Part shown: positions 15,538 to 25,753 of the stretch, one piece after another
How the letters are laid out: every line of letters begins with the position of its first letter
How positions within the stretch are numbered: the first letter of the stretch is position 1
Program-made: the position numbers and the translations under genes
Notes under the pieces: model-generated
What the model saw: the letters and a program-made list of their open reading frames with translations, nothing else
Databases searched by the model: none
Told to the model about the DNA's origin: nothing
Assembly: GCF_028435365.1 (NCBI RefSeq)
Contig: NZ_JAGTJJ010000001.1
Coordinates: forward strand, 496,001-560,000
Source of the DNA: Polyangium jinanense
GTDB lineage: Bacteria; Myxococcota; Polyangia; Polyangiales; Polyangiaceae
Direction: 5' to 3'
DNA: 64,000 nt

Positions 15538-17892
15538 CTAGGCGCCGATGCTCCGGCGCACGCGCTCCACGGCGTTGCCGAGCTGGCGCATCGTCTGCTC
15601 CTGAATACGCGCCGCCTCCTCGATCTTCTTGGAGGCGTCGAGGAGCTGTTCGAAGCCGCGGTTCTGGTTGCGCTGCGAGGCGTTCAGGTTGTTGACCATC
15701 GCGGAGATCTGCTCGATCGAGCTCGTCATCTGACGACCGCCGCGGGCTTGCTCCTGGCTCGAGCGCTCCACGTGCTGCGTGATCGTGCGCATCTTCTCGG
15801 CGCTCTTCATGATGAGCTCCGAGCCGCGCGCCTGCTCGGCCGTGGCCGCGGCGATCTGCTGCACGGTCTCGGCGATGCGGCCGATCGCGTCGGTGACCTG
15901 CTTCGAGCCCTTGGCCTGCTCGACCGTGGCGCGCGCGATGGCGCGCACCATGTTCGTGCTCTTCTGCGAGCTGTCGAGGATCTTCTTCAGCGCGCGCTCG
16001 GCCTCGTTCGAGACCTCCACGCCGCGGTCGACGTTGTGCGCGCCGCGCTCGACGGCGGCGATCGCGTTCTTCGACTCGGCCTGGATCGTCTTGATGAGGT
16101 CCGCGATCTCCTTGGTGCTGCCGCCCGCGCGATCCGCGAGCTCTTTGATCTCGTCGGCGACGACCGCAAAACCCTTGCCGTGCTCGCCGGCCTGGGCCGA
16201 GAGGATGGCGGCGTTCAGCGCGAGCAGGTTCGTCTGCTCGGCGACGTCGTCGATGACGGCGAGGATCTGGCCGATCGCCTCGATGCGGAAGCCGAGGTTC
16301 GAGATGACGCTCACGGCCTCCTGGCTCGACTCCTTGATGCGGTAGATCTCGCTGATCGTCTTCAGGATCGCCTCGGCGCCCTTCTCGGCGTCCATGGCGA
16401 CCTCCTCGGACAGACGCGCCGTCTCGTTCGCGTTCGACTGAACCTGGTCGATGGACACGTCCATCTGGTTCATCGAGGAGCTCGTCTCTTCGGCCGTCAG
16501 CGACAGGCCGTCGACGTTCTTCGCGACCTCGCGGATCGAGTAGGCCATCTCCTCGATCGAGGAGACCGTCTCGCGCACGCTCGCCGCGAGCTCACCGACG
16601 TTCTCGGCGACCTCGTCGCTCGTCGCCGTCATCTCGAGGATGCTCGACGAGCTTTCTTCGGCGCTCGTCGCGAGCATCTCGATCGATTGCGAGAAGGTCG
16701 ACAGGGAGGCGTTGATGTCGCGCGCGTGCGCCGTCGCCTGCTCGGCCGAGGTGAGCACGGTGCCGAGGCCGTCGCCGAGCCGCGGCAGGTACTCGTCGAT
16801 GACGCCGAGGGCCTCGCCGAGCTCCGCGCGCCGCTTCTGCTCGCGCTGCTCCGAGCCCGCGAGACGCTCGCCGATCGACGCGAGCTCCATGTAGATCCGC
16901 GCGACCTCGGGCTTCGCGCCCACCGGCGCACGAACACGCTCGCCCTCGCCGGCGCGCTGCACGGCGTTGACGATCTCGCCCTCGAGGATCTGCATCGCCT
17001 CGGCGAGCTCGGCGCGGCGCTTCTGCTCGCGCTGCTCGGCCTGGGTCAGGCGATCGCCGATCGACGCGAGCTCCATGAAGATGCGGGCCACCTCCGGCTT
17101 CGCACCGGGCGGGGGACGAACGCGCTCGCCCTCGGCGACGCGCTGGACCGCGTCGATGACGTCGGCCTCGACGTTCGCGAGCGTCTCGGTGAGCTCGCTG
17201 CGGCGCTGGGTCTCGCGCTGCTCGGCGGTCTGCGCGCGTTGCTCGGCGGCGGCGAGCCCTTGCTCCGCGGCGATCGCGCGCGACTCGGCGGCCGAGATCC
17301 GCGCCTCGAGCGACTGGAGGCGCTGCTCGGCGCTGCCGGCGCGTTGCTCCGCGACGTTCGCGCGCTCCTCGGCGAACTGGACTTTCTTGTCCGCATCCTT
17401 CGTCGCGTCGCGGACCACCTCGGAGACGCCCGAGAGCTCCGCGTAGATGCGCGCCATGTCGGGCTTCGCGCCGGCCGGAGCGCGCAGACGCTCGCCAGCC
17501 GCGGCGCGACCGAGGGCTTCGATCACCTCGTCGACGTTCACGCTGCTCGTGCCTGCGTTCTGCTCGAGCTTCGCGACCTCTTCATTGAGTTCCGCGGTCT
17601 TCTTCGAGAGACGCTGGATCTCCTCGTAGACGTCCGCGAGCTCTCCGGTCACGCCTTCGGGCAGCGCCGGCTTCTTGCCGCGGGCTGCGGCTTTCAGCGC
17701 GTCGACAAGCCCGCCGAGCTTGACGTTCGCGCCCTGGGACGCGCTGGCGACGAAGACCGCGCCCGCGGCGACGAGGCCTATCAGGTAGAAGAGCTCGGAC
17801 GTGAAGTCCTTGAGGAAGGACTTGGTTCCGATGCCGAAGAGAACGGCGGCGACGAGGACGACGGCGGGGGGGCCGAGCTGCCTTGAGTTCAT
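15538..17892 (-). CDS. Methyl-accepting chemotaxis-like protein with tandem HAMP-like repeats
   Basis: 784 residues. The N-terminus has two close membrane helices ([18 protein letters not shown] and [17 protein letters not shown]) and no periplasmic sensor domain. Next come four degenerate units with the pattern GER-x-RAP-x-GAKPE-x-ARIY (about residues 57-93, 124-148, 244-277 and 307-337), which resemble HAMP linkers, separated by long coiled coils rich in EQR. The C-terminal signalling domain is a typical MCP hairpin, with the tip [20 protein letters not shown] and [20 protein letters not shown]. It should signal to CheA/CheW. No che genes are nearby, so it is an orphan receptor, probably sensing a cytoplasmic or membrane cue. 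Start ATG at 17892. Confidence 0.85.
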   Translation of the reverse strand: MNSRQLGPPAVVLVAAVLFGIGTKSFLKDFTSELFYLIGLVAAGAVFVASASQGANVKLGGLVDALKAAARGKKPALPEGVTGELADVYEEIQRLSKKTAELNEEVAKLEQNAGTSSVNVDEVIEALGRAAAGERLRAPAGAKPDMARIYAELSGVSEVVRDATKDADKKVQFAEERANVAEQRAGSAEQRLQSLEARISAAESRAIAAEQGLAAAEQRAQTAEQRETQRRSELTETLANVEADVIDAVQRVAEGERVRPPPGAKPEVARIFMELASIGDRLTQAEQREQKRRAELAEAMQILEGEIVNAVQRAGEGERVRAPVGAKPEVARIYMELASIGERLAGSEQREQKRRAELGEALGVIDEYLPRLGDGLGTVLTSAEQATAHARDINASLSTFSQSIEMLATSAEESSSSILEMTATSDEVAENVGELAASVRETVSSIEEMAYSIREVAKNVDGLSLTAEETSSSMNQMDVSIDQVQSNANETARLSEEVAMDAEKGAEAILKTISEIYRIKESSQEAVSVISNLGFRIEAIGQILAVIDDVAEQTNLLALNAAILSAQAGEHGKGFAVVADEIKELADRAGGSTKEIADLIKTIQAESKNAIAAVERGAHNVDRGVEVSNEAERALKKILDSSQKSTNMVRAIARATVEQAKGSKQVTDAIGRIAETVQQIAAATAEQARGSELIMKSAEKMRTITQHVERSSQEQARGGRQMTSSIEQISAMVNNLNASQRNQNRGFEQLLDASKKIEEAARIQEQTMRQLGNAVERVRRSIGA

Positions 17893-18036
17893 GGTCTGAA
17901 GCGGCTTGCGGGTGGCGCGGGTCGGACGATGCTCCGGCCGAGAGGCAGGCCCGAGCCGACACGCGAACGCTCGCCGAGGTTAAGAGCGCCGGGGCCTCGG
18001 GTGCAAGGAGAGGGATCATTTCCTCGCGATCGAGGC

Positions 18037-18264
18037 CTAGGACCCGCCCCTCCCCTCGGCCCCCTCGCCGCCCGTCCGCCGAGAATCCCCCTGCCCCGCG
18101 CCGTTTTTCGCCGGCGTGCTGTAGTCCGGCGACGTCCCGAAGGGCTTGTCGTATCCGCGACGATGCGGAGGTCTGCGGGTCGGGGCACGGTCGTTCGAGC
18201 CGATGAACGTGCCGCATCCCACAAGCATCCCGGAAAGAAGCAGCAAGCCGACGAGTCTCCTCAT
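18037..18264 (-). CDS. Small lipoprotein
   Basis: 75 residues. A clear lipoprotein signal (MRRLVGLLLLSGMLVGCG, lipobox LVGC with Cys 17) is followed by a polar, Arg/Gly/Pro-rich mature part without recognisable structure (RAPTRRPPHRRGYDKPFGTS). A GGAGG sits 7 bases before the ATG. It is upstream of, and divergent from, the second histidine kinase, with a 180-base promoter space between them. Function unknown; probably a small outer-membrane lipoprotein. Confidence 0.6.
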   Translation of the reverse strand: MRRLVGLLLLSGMLVGCGTFIGSNDRAPTRRPPHRRGYDKPFGTSPDYSTPAKNGAGQGDSRRTGGEGAEGRGGS

Positions 18265-18444
18265 GGAAGAACCTCCATGTGCTGATGTTCGGAACCCCGA
18301 ACTCGGTGAACGTCGGCAGGCCTGGACACCCTACGGCGTGGGTGGAGAATTTTTCGCCCACGCGAAGTCTCGCTCGCAAGGGACGTTGCGGCGCGAGAGC
18401 GCCGGTGCGCTTATGATGCGGGCCCTTTCAACGCCTCGTCGCCT

Positions 18445-20181
18445 GTGACCCTCGCTGCCCGGCTGCTCCTCGCCTTCGGCCTCGTCGCCATCTTCGCCGC
18501 GGCGCTCGTGGGTCTGTCGCTGCGCGACGCCTCGCGTCAGATCATCGAGAGCGATTTCGAGGACCGGATCGAGGCCGCCGCGGTGGGCGTTCGTCGCGAG
18601 CTCGCGAGGGAAGCGCGCGCGCTCGAAGGCTTGCTCGGGCCGCTCTGCGCGCACGATACGTTCGTGGACAAAGCGCACCTCTTGCTCGAACGCGCGCGGG
18701 GGGACGAGTCCGCGCTCGAGTCGGATGCGCGCATCTCGATGCGGCATTTCGTTCCGGATCAAGCGCGCGCGCTCGGGCTCGACGACCTCGTGCTCGTCAC
18801 GGACAAGGGCCTGATCCTGGCCGCCTCGGATGTCTCGCTCACGGGCACGAAGGCCCCCGAGCTCGCGAAGCTTTTGCGATCGCCGGCGGGCGGCGCGCCG
18901 CGTCTCCGCCCCGATCCGAAGGGCGGCGAGGCCTCGCTCGAAGTGCACTGCGCGCGCTCGGGCGGCGGCGTCGAGGTCGGGCTCGTCGGCGCGCGCCGCG
19001 TCGGCAAGATCCTCGAGCGCATCGGCGCCTCGCACGGCGTCGAGCTGCGCGTCGAAGGGCCGGATCGCGCGAAGGGGACGGGCGACGCCGTCGTCCGTCC
19101 GATCGACGTCGCCGAGGTCCCGGGCCTGCGCGTCGTCGCCATCGCCACGCGTGACAAGCTCCACGGCGCGCTCGCGAAGCTCGATCGCGCGATGCTCTTC
19201 GCCGGCTCCGTCGCGCTCGTCCTCGGCCTCGCGATCGCGTTCGTCCTCGCGCGAAGCCTCTCGCGACCGCTCGTCGAGCTCGCCCGCGAGACGCGCGAGG
19301 TCGTGGCCGGCGCGCCGCGCACGGTGAAGGGGCGCGGGGGCCGCGAGCTCTCGGACCTCGCCGACGCCTGGAACCGCACGATCGCCGAGCTCGCCGCGAT
19401 CCGCAGGCGCCTCGCCGCGACGGAACGCATCGCCGCGCAACGCGAGGTCGCGCGGCAGATCGCGCACGAGATCAAGAACCCGCTCGCCCCGATCCGTGCC
19501 GCCGTCGAGACGCTCCGCAGGCTCCGTGCCCGCGAAGATCCAGCCTTCGACGAGTACTTCGAGGAGGCGACGGTCACGGTCCTTCAAGAGGTCCACCGGA
19601 TCGCGAACATCGTCACGGAGTTCACCCGCTTCGCGCGCCTGCCCCCGCCGAACCCCGCGCCGATCGATCTCGTCTCCGTGGCGAAGGGCGTGGTCACGCT
19701 GCACGCCTCGGCGGGCGAAGGCGTCGAGCGCACGGGGACGCGGCGGGTCGACCTTTCGTCCGAGCCGATCCCGAACGTGATGGCTGATCGGGATCAGATG
19801 GTGCAGGTCTTGACCAACCTGATCCAGAACGGCCTCGACGCGGCGAGCGCCGTGCGTCCGGACCCGCGTGTGCTCGTGACGATCGGGCCACAACCGGACA
19901 ACAAAGTCCGCATCGTCGTGCGCGACAACGGCCCGGGCGTACCGGCGGAGATGGTGCCGCGGCTCTTCGAGGCGTACGCGACGACGAAGGAGAAGGGGAC
20001 CGGCCTCGGCCTCGCGATCGTCCAGCGCATCGTGTTCGAGCACGGCGGCGAGATCACGTACCGCGAGGCGATGAAGGGCGGCGCGGTCTTCGAGGTGTGG
20101 CTCCCCGTGTCCGGCCCGCCGCTGCTCGACAAACCGCCCGCGATCGAGGCCACGCTTCGGGGGCCCGACAAGAGCGTTTAA
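18445..20181 (+). CDS. Membrane sensor histidine kinase (HAMP, HisKA, HATPase)
   Basis: 578 residues from a GTG at 18445. Membrane helix 1 (LLLAFGLVAIFAAALVGLSL, about 7-26), a periplasmic sensor of about 220 residues, helix 2 (MLFAGSVALVLGLAIAFVLA), HAMP, and the phosphoacceptor region QIAHEIKNPLAPIRAAVETL with His about residue 341. The ATPase domain has NLIQNGLDAA, VRDNGPGVPAE and GTGLGLAIVQRI. The layout matches the kinase at 454-2133, and both belong to the NtrY-like group. No response regulator is adjacent. The lipoprotein gene 20265-22979 follows by 83 bases on the same strand and may be in the same unit. Confidence 0.88.
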   Translation: MTLAARLLLAFGLVAIFAAALVGLSLRDASRQIIESDFEDRIEAAAVGVRRELAREARALEGLLGPLCAHDTFVDKAHLLLERARGDESALESDARISMRHFVPDQARALGLDDLVLVTDKGLILAASDVSLTGTKAPELAKLLRSPAGGAPRLRPDPKGGEASLEVHCARSGGGVEVGLVGARRVGKILERIGASHGVELRVEGPDRAKGTGDAVVRPIDVAEVPGLRVVAIATRDKLHGALAKLDRAMLFAGSVALVLGLAIAFVLARSLSRPLVELARETREVVAGAPRTVKGRGGRELSDLADAWNRTIAELAAIRRRLAATERIAAQREVARQIAHEIKNPLAPIRAAVETLRRLRAREDPAFDEYFEEATVTVLQEVHRIANIVTEFTRFARLPPPNPAPIDLVSVAKGVVTLHASAGEGVERTGTRRVDLSSEPIPNVMADRDQMVQVLTNLIQNGLDAASAVRPDPRVLVTIGPQPDNKVRIVVRDNGPGVPAEMVPRLFEAYATTKEKGTGLGLAIVQRIVFEHGGEITYREAMKGGAVFEVWLPVSGPPLLDKPPAIEATLRGPDKSV

Positions 20182-20264
20182 CCCTTTCGAGTCATTCCGC
20201 TCCAGGTCTGAAAAGCGGGCCTTCGGCGCTGGCCTGCCTCGATCGGCTCTGGCATGGTCCGACC

Positions 20265-22979
20265 ATGCGAAGCTCGACGGCACGCGCTCGGTTCGCCCTC
20301 TCGCTCGTGGCTCTCTCGTCGCTCGTGCTGGGTTGCGGCGGCGCGCCTCCGAAGCAGTCCCGCACCTCGCGCCCGAAGACCACGCTCCGCCCCACGGCAA
20401 ACCCCAAGCCCGCCGCCGCGATCCCGGGCCCGGCGCTCTTGCCCTCGTACGTGATCGCGCGGCTCGACAACGAGAACGCGGCGCCGTACGTCGCGCGACG
20501 CGGCGAGGACATGCTCGTCTTTTACGACGCGCGCGGCCGGCTCTTCACGCGCCTTTGCGGGCCGGATGGAAAGCCGAGGACGGCCGAGCCCATCGACATC
20601 GGACCCGCCGCGGCGGAGATTCCCGTCGCGACGGTCGAGGCCGTCGGCGACGGCTACCTCGCCGCGTGGGTCGAGGGCATGAAGAGCAACGCCGCGGTGA
20701 AGCTGCTCTCGCTCGACGCCACGGGCGCCGCGCGTGGCGCGCCCGTCACGATCGCGCAGTCCGCCGACGAGGTGAGCTGGGTCCAGATCGTGGCGGGTCC
20801 GAGCTCGGCGCTCGTCGTCTGGGAGGTTCCTCGCGACGATCACTCCGACGTGCTCGCGGCGCCCGTGACGCCCGGAAAAACCCCCTCCCCCGCCGTCGTC
20901 CTCGCCCACGACGCCCTCGGCTGGGACCTCGTCGCGACCGATCGCGGCGCCGCGATCGCGAGCGTCGTCGCCGGCGCGGGCGGCGCGCAGAACCAGGCCG
21001 AGCAAGGCCGCGTGGGCCGCGTGCTCTACGCCGACGTCGATTTCACCGGGAAGGTCTCGGCGCCCGTCGTCGTGAACCCCGAGGCCACGGCGCAGAACGA
21101 CATCATCGTGGGCCGCGCGGGCGGCCGCACGCTCATCGGCTGGACCGACGTGCGCAACATCGACTCCAGCGTGTACGTCGCGGCCGTCGAGCCCGGCGGC
21201 AAGATCGTCACGCCTCCGAAGCGCGCCACCACGCCCGTCGGCGAGCAGGCGCTCGTCTCGCTCGTCTCGGGCGGAGGCGCGGGCAAACGCGCGCTGCTCG
21301 CGTGGGAGGATCTCCTGCGATCGCCGCGCGATGGACGCCTCATCCACCTCGCCACGATGGACCCCGACGGCAAGCTCGGCGCCGAGCGCACCACGCTCGT
21401 GTTCAGCGCGAGCGGCCCGCCCGACATCATCGCCGACGGCGACGGCTTCGCCGCGCTCACGCTCGCGCCCGCGTCGAGCGAGCCGGGCCCGCTGCCCAAG
21501 GACGCGCCGATCTGGCCCACGTTCGTGCGCTTCGGCCCCGACCTCCAGGTCCGCGCCGCCGAGCCGGTGCGCGCCGAGGCCTTCGCGACGAGCGACGGCA
21601 TCCCCTACCTCACGCGAGGTTTGTCCTGCCAGGCAGGCGCTTGCACCACGCTCGCGGCGAACGAGGGCTCCCCGGCGACGCTCGCGGCGGTCGGCTTGCC
21701 CGTGCGGCAAAGCCCGTGGCGCGCGCCGGCCTCGCGCGATCCCGACGACACCCCGCCGCGCCCGCTCGGCGTCACGGCCCTCTACGACGGCGAACACCTC
21801 GCCCGCGTGGCCGCGACGGAACGCCCCTCCGGCGGCTCGCTTGCTGCGTGGGTCACCTACTTCATCGAAGGCAACAACGACGGCGCCGGCGGCAAACCTG
21901 CCCGCAAGGACGACCCGCTCGCCACCGTCGGCGTGCGACCCGTCTCCGCGGCCGGTGTTCCCGGAAAAACCCAGATCCTCTCCCGCCGCGCGCTCTCGAT
22001 CGGCGGCGTCGCGATCGCCTCCGCGCCGGGCGGCAAAACCGAAGAAAGCGCGCTCGTCTGGGCCGCGCGCGACAAGAACGAAGCGCAGGTCCAGATCGCC
22101 AAGCTCGGCCCCGAGGGCGACAAACTCGCGCAAAAACCGCTCACCACGATCGCGCGCAAGCCGAGCAAGGACGGCGTCCCGAGCGAGGTCTCCGATGTCG
22201 CCGTCGCCTACGCGCCTCCGTCGGATCCGGGCAAGAGCACCGACGACGGCTTCATCGTCGCGTGGGTCGACACGCGCGACGGCAACGCCGAGATTTACGC
22301 CGCGCGCGTCGATCGCACGCTGCGCAAGGTCGTCCAGGACCGACGCATCACCGAGGCCCCCGGCGACTCCACCGAGGTGCAGATCGCGGTGCGCGGCAAG
22401 GAGACCTTCCTCGTGTGGTCCGACGCGCGCGGAAACCCCGACGAGGGTGCCGGCGACATCCACGTCGTCCGCCTCGACACGCGCACGCTGCAGAAGGTCG
22501 GCCCCGAGACGCGCCTCTACACGTCCCCCGGGCACTCGCGCTCTCCCACGATCGCGCTCGCCGGCGATCGCGTGGTCGTCGCGTGGATCGAGGAAGCCGC
22601 CCACGACGCAAAGCCCGAAGAAACCGAGGCGGGCGTGCGCATCGCCATCCTCGACGAGCGCGGCACCCTCGCCGGCAGCTCTCGCCTCGTGCGCGGCGAG
22701 GAGCAGAGCGCGGTCACCTCCGTGGCCCTCGCGTGCGGCCCTTCGAAGTGCCGCGGCGTCCTCACCTCGGCGCTCCGCGACAGCATGATCCTCGACGCGT
22801 TCGAGCTCTCGCCTGGCGCGCCGCCTGGCCCGCTCAAGGCCCTCGTCACGCTCACGGGCGGCGCCAACGCGGACGTCTCCCCCTCGTTCGCCGGCCGCGA
22901 GGGCACCTCGCTCTTCTTCGGCGACGACGCCATCGGCGGCACCGGCCGCGTCCGGTTCATGACGATCGGCTGGCCCTAG
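20265..22979 (+). CDS. Large lipoprotein with propeller-like repeats
   Basis: About 904 residues from ATG 20265. The signal is lipoprotein type (MRSSTARARFALSLVALSSL, then VLGCGG). The mature protein has repeated blade-like units of the form V-x-W-x-D-x-R-x-G with charged turns, for example VAWVDTRDGNAEIYAARVD, FLVWSDARGNPDEG and TLIGWTDVRNIDSSVYVAAV. These suggest a beta-propeller on the cell surface or in the periplasm, as in other secreted myxobacterial proteins. No catalytic motif was recognised. The start was chosen for the signal peptide; the open frame upstream overlaps the kinase gene. Function unknown; binding of sugars or proteins is a guess. Confidence 0.8.
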   Translation: MRSSTARARFALSLVALSSLVLGCGGAPPKQSRTSRPKTTLRPTANPKPAAAIPGPALLPSYVIARLDNENAAPYVARRGEDMLVFYDARGRLFTRLCGPDGKPRTAEPIDIGPAAAEIPVATVEAVGDGYLAAWVEGMKSNAAVKLLSLDATGAARGAPVTIAQSADEVSWVQIVAGPSSALVVWEVPRDDHSDVLAAPVTPGKTPSPAVVLAHDALGWDLVATDRGAAIASVVAGAGGAQNQAEQGRVGRVLYADVDFTGKVSAPVVVNPEATAQNDIIVGRAGGRTLIGWTDVRNIDSSVYVAAVEPGGKIVTPPKRATTPVGEQALVSLVSGGGAGKRALLAWEDLLRSPRDGRLIHLATMDPDGKLGAERTTLVFSASGPPDIIADGDGFAALTLAPASSEPGPLPKDAPIWPTFVRFGPDLQVRAAEPVRAEAFATSDGIPYLTRGLSCQAGACTTLAANEGSPATLAAVGLPVRQSPWRAPASRDPDDTPPRPLGVTALYDGEHLARVAATERPSGGSLAAWVTYFIEGNNDGAGGKPARKDDPLATVGVRPVSAAGVPGKTQILSRRALSIGGVAIASAPGGKTEESALVWAARDKNEAQVQIAKLGPEGDKLAQKPLTTIARKPSKDGVPSEVSDVAVAYAPPSDPGKSTDDGFIVAWVDTRDGNAEIYAARVDRTLRKVVQDRRITEAPGDSTEVQIAVRGKETFLVWSDARGNPDEGAGDIHVVRLDTRTLQKVGPETRLYTSPGHSRSPTIALAGDRVVVAWIEEAAHDAKPEETEAGVRIAILDERGTLAGSSRLVRGEEQSAVTSVALACGPSKCRGVLTSALRDSMILDAFELSPGAPPGPLKALVTLTGGANADVSPSFAGREGTSLFFGDDAIGGTGRVRFMTIGWP

Positions 22980-22997
22980 CTCTCACCGATCGTTTGA

Positions 22998-24236
22998 TTA
23001 CCAATCATCCGAGCGCGGCCGCGGCGCGCCCCTGAGCTCGGCGAGCGCGTCCTCCATCGACAGGAGCACCTGCTCCGCCTCGTCCACGTTGTTTGGCCAG
23101 TGCGGGCTGAACCGCAGCACGCCGTCCGGGATCGCCGTGCTGATCCCGCGGCCGAGCAGTGCGCGGTGAAGCGCCACCACGTCGATGTCCTTTGGCGGCA
23201 ACACCGCGAGGATCCCGCTCCGCCGGTTCGCCTCGGCCGCACGAAGACTCGTGAAACCTCGCTCCACGAGCCCCGCCTCCACCGCATCGCCCCAGCGCAC
23301 CACGTGCGCGTAAATCTTCTCCACGCCGAGCTCGTCCACGACATCCACCGCTGCTTCGAGCCCCACGAGCCCGATCGCGTTGATGCAGCCGACCTCGAAC
23401 ACGTCCGCGCGCTTCTTGAGCGGCCGGTCGTACCGCATGTGCCCCGGCCCTTCGAGCAGGAAGCGCACCGCGTCCTCGTGGCTCAGCCATCCGGCGACGT
23501 ACGGTTCGAGCGCCTCCACGCGCTCCTTCCGCACGTACAGCATCCCCGTCCCCTCGGGCCCCATCAGCCACTTGTGCCCGCCCGAGGCCCAGTAATCGAT
23601 GCCGAGCGCGCGCACGTCCACCGGCACCGCGCCCGTCGCCTGGATCCCGTCGACGAAGAGCTCCGCCCCGTGCGTGTGGCAGAGCCGCGCCATCTCCCCG
23701 AGCGGCATCCTGAGCCCCGTCCGGAACTGCACCGCGCTCACCGCCACGAGCCGCGCGCCCTTCGCGAGCTCCTCCGCGAGCCGCCCGAGCCCTCGCTCGT
23801 CGCTCTCCTGGAAATCCGAAAGCGGCAGGAACACCGGCGTAACGCCGAAGAGCTCCCCCGCGCGCAGCCACGGCGTCACGTTCGCCGGGAACTCCCCCTC
23901 GAACAGGATCACCCGATCACCGCGCTTCCACGGAAACGACAGCGCGATCGCCGTCACGCCCGACGACGTGTTCGGGACGAACGCGATCTCCTCGGCCGAC
24001 GCGCCCACGAGCCGCGCGATCTTCTCACGCAGCCGCGACCTTTGGGCCCCGTAGGTCCCGAAGGCTTGCGACCCGCGCTTTCCCCAGTCCGCGATCGCGT
24101 TTTGCATCGCGCGACGCACGGGCCAGGACGGCGGCGAGATGGCCGCGTGGTTGCAATAAACGAGCGCCTCGAGATCCGGAAAATGCTCCCGATCGCCGAG
24201 TTTTGCCGTGAATTTGACGTCGTCGACGCGACCCAT
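22998..24236 (-). CDS. Class V PLP-dependent aminotransferase (cysteine desulfurase-like fold)
   Basis: 412 residues. The family signs are YCNHAAISPPSWPVRRAMQN, PNTSSGVTAIALSFPW, the cofactor-binding FVDGIQATGAVPVDV, and the PLP lysine in YWASGGHKWLMGPEGTG (Lys about 222). The motif NHAAISPP with a His in place of the usual NNA/NAG, and the lack of the conserved desulfurase active-site Cys loop, suggest an isopenicillin N epimerase or selenocysteine-lyase-like member rather than IscS. The substrate is not evident. Its ATG lies in the same CCATGG (24233-24238) as the ATG of the divergent gene. It converges with the propeller lipoprotein across 18 bases. Confidence 0.82.
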   Translation of the reverse strand: MGRVDDVKFTAKLGDREHFPDLEALVYCNHAAISPPSWPVRRAMQNAIADWGKRGSQAFGTYGAQRSRLREKIARLVGASAEEIAFVPNTSSGVTAIALSFPWKRGDRVILFEGEFPANVTPWLRAGELFGVTPVFLPLSDFQESDERGLGRLAEELAKGARLVAVSAVQFRTGLRMPLGEMARLCHTHGAELFVDGIQATGAVPVDVRALGIDYWASGGHKWLMGPEGTGMLYVRKERVEALEPYVAGWLSHEDAVRFLLEGPGHMRYDRPLKKRADVFEVGCINAIGLVGLEAAVDVVDELGVEKIYAHVVRWGDAVEAGLVERGFTSLRAAEANRRSGILAVLPPKDIDVVALHRALLGRGISTAIPDGVLRFSPHWPNNVDEAEQVLLSMEDALAELRGAPRPRSDDW

Positions 24237-25203
24237 GGGCCGAGAGGATGCCCCTCCCCAAGGCCTCCTGGCAAGGTTACGCTCGCGTCACGACGTGCGC
24301 GGCAACGACGGTGCTTATCGGGATCCGCTGCAGGGCTTGCGTGCCCGCGTGCAGGACCTCGCGAGCGAGGTCGAGGAACGCGAGACCATGCTCACCGACG
24401 CGCTCTTCGAGCACCTGCCTCGAAAGCTCGCCGAAACCCTCCGCGACGGCCGCGCCCGCGCGCGCTTGCCGGCGAACACTGAGGCCGAGCTCCTCGCCGC
24501 CGAGGCCACGTTCCTCGTTTATCGCGACGCCCTCGACCGCGCGATCGAGCTCGCGCCAGACCTCGAAGACGAGCAACGCGCGCTCCCCCAAGAAGCGCCC
24601 GATCCGCAGCTCTCGGGCTCGCTGCGCCCCTTCATCGACCTCTTCAAGGCCGACATCGTCGTCGAGACCTGCGACGCCGCCGAACGAGGGCTACGCCTTG
24701 CCGCGCTCGCGCTCGACAAGAACGCCGAGGTCGAGAAACAGACCGCGTACGCCTATCGCGCCCGCTTCCACGCGCACGACGCGCCCTTCTCGATCCTCAC
24801 CCAGATCGCCTACTCCCCCAACGAGACCCCGGCCGAGGTCCACGTCTTCATCGCAACCTCCGTCGCCGCTGGAACACCACCATTACGGATTCGTCCCCAG
24901 ACGCTTTTGCATGGCCTCGGCAAGGCGATCGGCCTCGTGCGCGAGGCGGAGGTCGGGGACGAACGTTTCGATGATTTGTTCCTCATCGAAGCCGAGGCTG
25001 ACGTCGCAAAGAGCCTGTTCGGACCCGCCGTGCGCAAGGCGCTGCTCGCTGTCGCCGCCTTCGACATCCCCGATCTCGACGTACGTGGCGGCCGCGCCGT
25101 CCTCCACTTCCGCTTCGAGCCGAACGAGCGCCTCATCCGCAACGCCACCCTCGCGCTCGCTGGGATCCGAAAAGCCCCTGTCCGCGTCTCGCTCCTGCGC
25201 TGA
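24235..25203 (+). CDS. Hypothetical protein
   Basis: About 322 residues from ATG 24235 (MGREDAPPQGLLARLRSRHD). It is mostly alpha-helical at first (LQGLRARVQDLASEVEERET, ELLAAEATFLVYRDALDRAI), then mixed beta (AEVHVFIATSVAAGTPPLRI). There is no signal peptide or membrane segment and no motif I recognise. A start further in, at METs such as MLTDALFEHLPRKL, cannot be excluded, because the upstream ATG overlaps the divergent start. The thioredoxin lipoprotein follows after 13 bases, so the two are probably co-transcribed. Confidence 0.65.
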   Translation: MGREDAPPQGLLARLRSRHDVRGNDGAYRDPLQGLRARVQDLASEVEERETMLTDALFEHLPRKLAETLRDGRARARLPANTEAELLAAEATFLVYRDALDRAIELAPDLEDEQRALPQEAPDPQLSGSLRPFIDLFKADIVVETCDAAERGLRLAALALDKNAEVEKQTAYAYRARFHAHDAPFSILTQIAYSPNETPAEVHVFIATSVAAGTPPLRIRPQTLLHGLGKAIGLVREAEVGDERFDDLFLIEAEADVAKSLFGPAVRKALLAVAAFDIPDLDVRGGRAVLHFRFEPNERLIRNATLALAGIRKAPVRVSLLR

Positions 25204-25216
25204 TACATTGCGACGG

Positions 25217-25753
25217 ATGAAGGCCGCCTCGAAGTGGAAATATTCGGCGCTGTTGTTCTCCGTGGCCGCGATCCTGGGCGCGATGGGATGTTCGAACGAC
25301 CAAACCCCCACGCCCGAAGCCAAGCCGGCTGCATCCGCCGCGTCGAAGGGACGTGTCGAGTGGGTCCGTGCGACCGAGGGGGAGGACGTCGCGACGACCG
25401 TGCGGCGCGAGATCGAGCGCGCTCGCAAGGACGGACGAGATCTGCTCGTCTACGTGGGCGCGACGTGGTGCGAGCCCTGCCAAAGGTTCCATCACGCGGC
25501 CGAGAAGGGGGAGCTCGACGACATCTTTCCGCGCCTGCGGATCCTGGAGTTCGACCTCGATCGTGACGCCGAGCGGCTCGCGGTCGCCGGTTACACGTCG
25601 CGGCTCATCCCCTTATTTGTCGCGCCAAACGAAGACGGCACCGCCTCGGATCGACGCATCGAGGGCTCGGTCAAGGGCGAGGCGGCCGTCATGGAGATTG
25701 CGACCCGTCTCCGCCGCATCTTGCCGCGCGCCTCGGCTGGCCCTACCGGCTGA
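25217..25753 (+). CDS. Thioredoxin-fold lipoprotein
   Basis: 178 residues. Lipoprotein signal MKAASKWKYSALLFSVAAIL, then GAMGC (lipobox), a short Ala/Pro linker, and a thioredoxin-like domain with DLLVYVGATWCEPCQRFHHA; the active site WCEPC (CxxC) is intact. The fold continues LRILEFDLDRDAERLAVAGY and ends RRIEGSVKGEAAVMEIATRL. The cis-Pro loop reads SRLIPLFVAP. It is expected to act as a periplasmic, membrane-anchored thiol reductant or oxidant. It follows the preceding gene by 13 bases. Confidence 0.85.
   Translation: MKAASKWKYSALLFSVAAILGAMGCSNDQTPTPEAKPAASAASKGRVEWVRATEGEDVATTVRREIERARKDGRDLLVYVGATWCEPCQRFHHAAEKGELDDIFPRLRILEFDLDRDAERLAVAGYTSRLIPLFVAPNEDGTASDRRIEGSVKGEAAVMEIATRLRRILPRASAGPTG

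Noticed and set aside
20178..22604. Very long open frame on the minus strand opposite the propeller lipoprotein
   Set aside because: Codon-bias shadow: the composition is Arg/Asp/Gly-rich without motifs, and the plus strand has a signal peptide and repeats.
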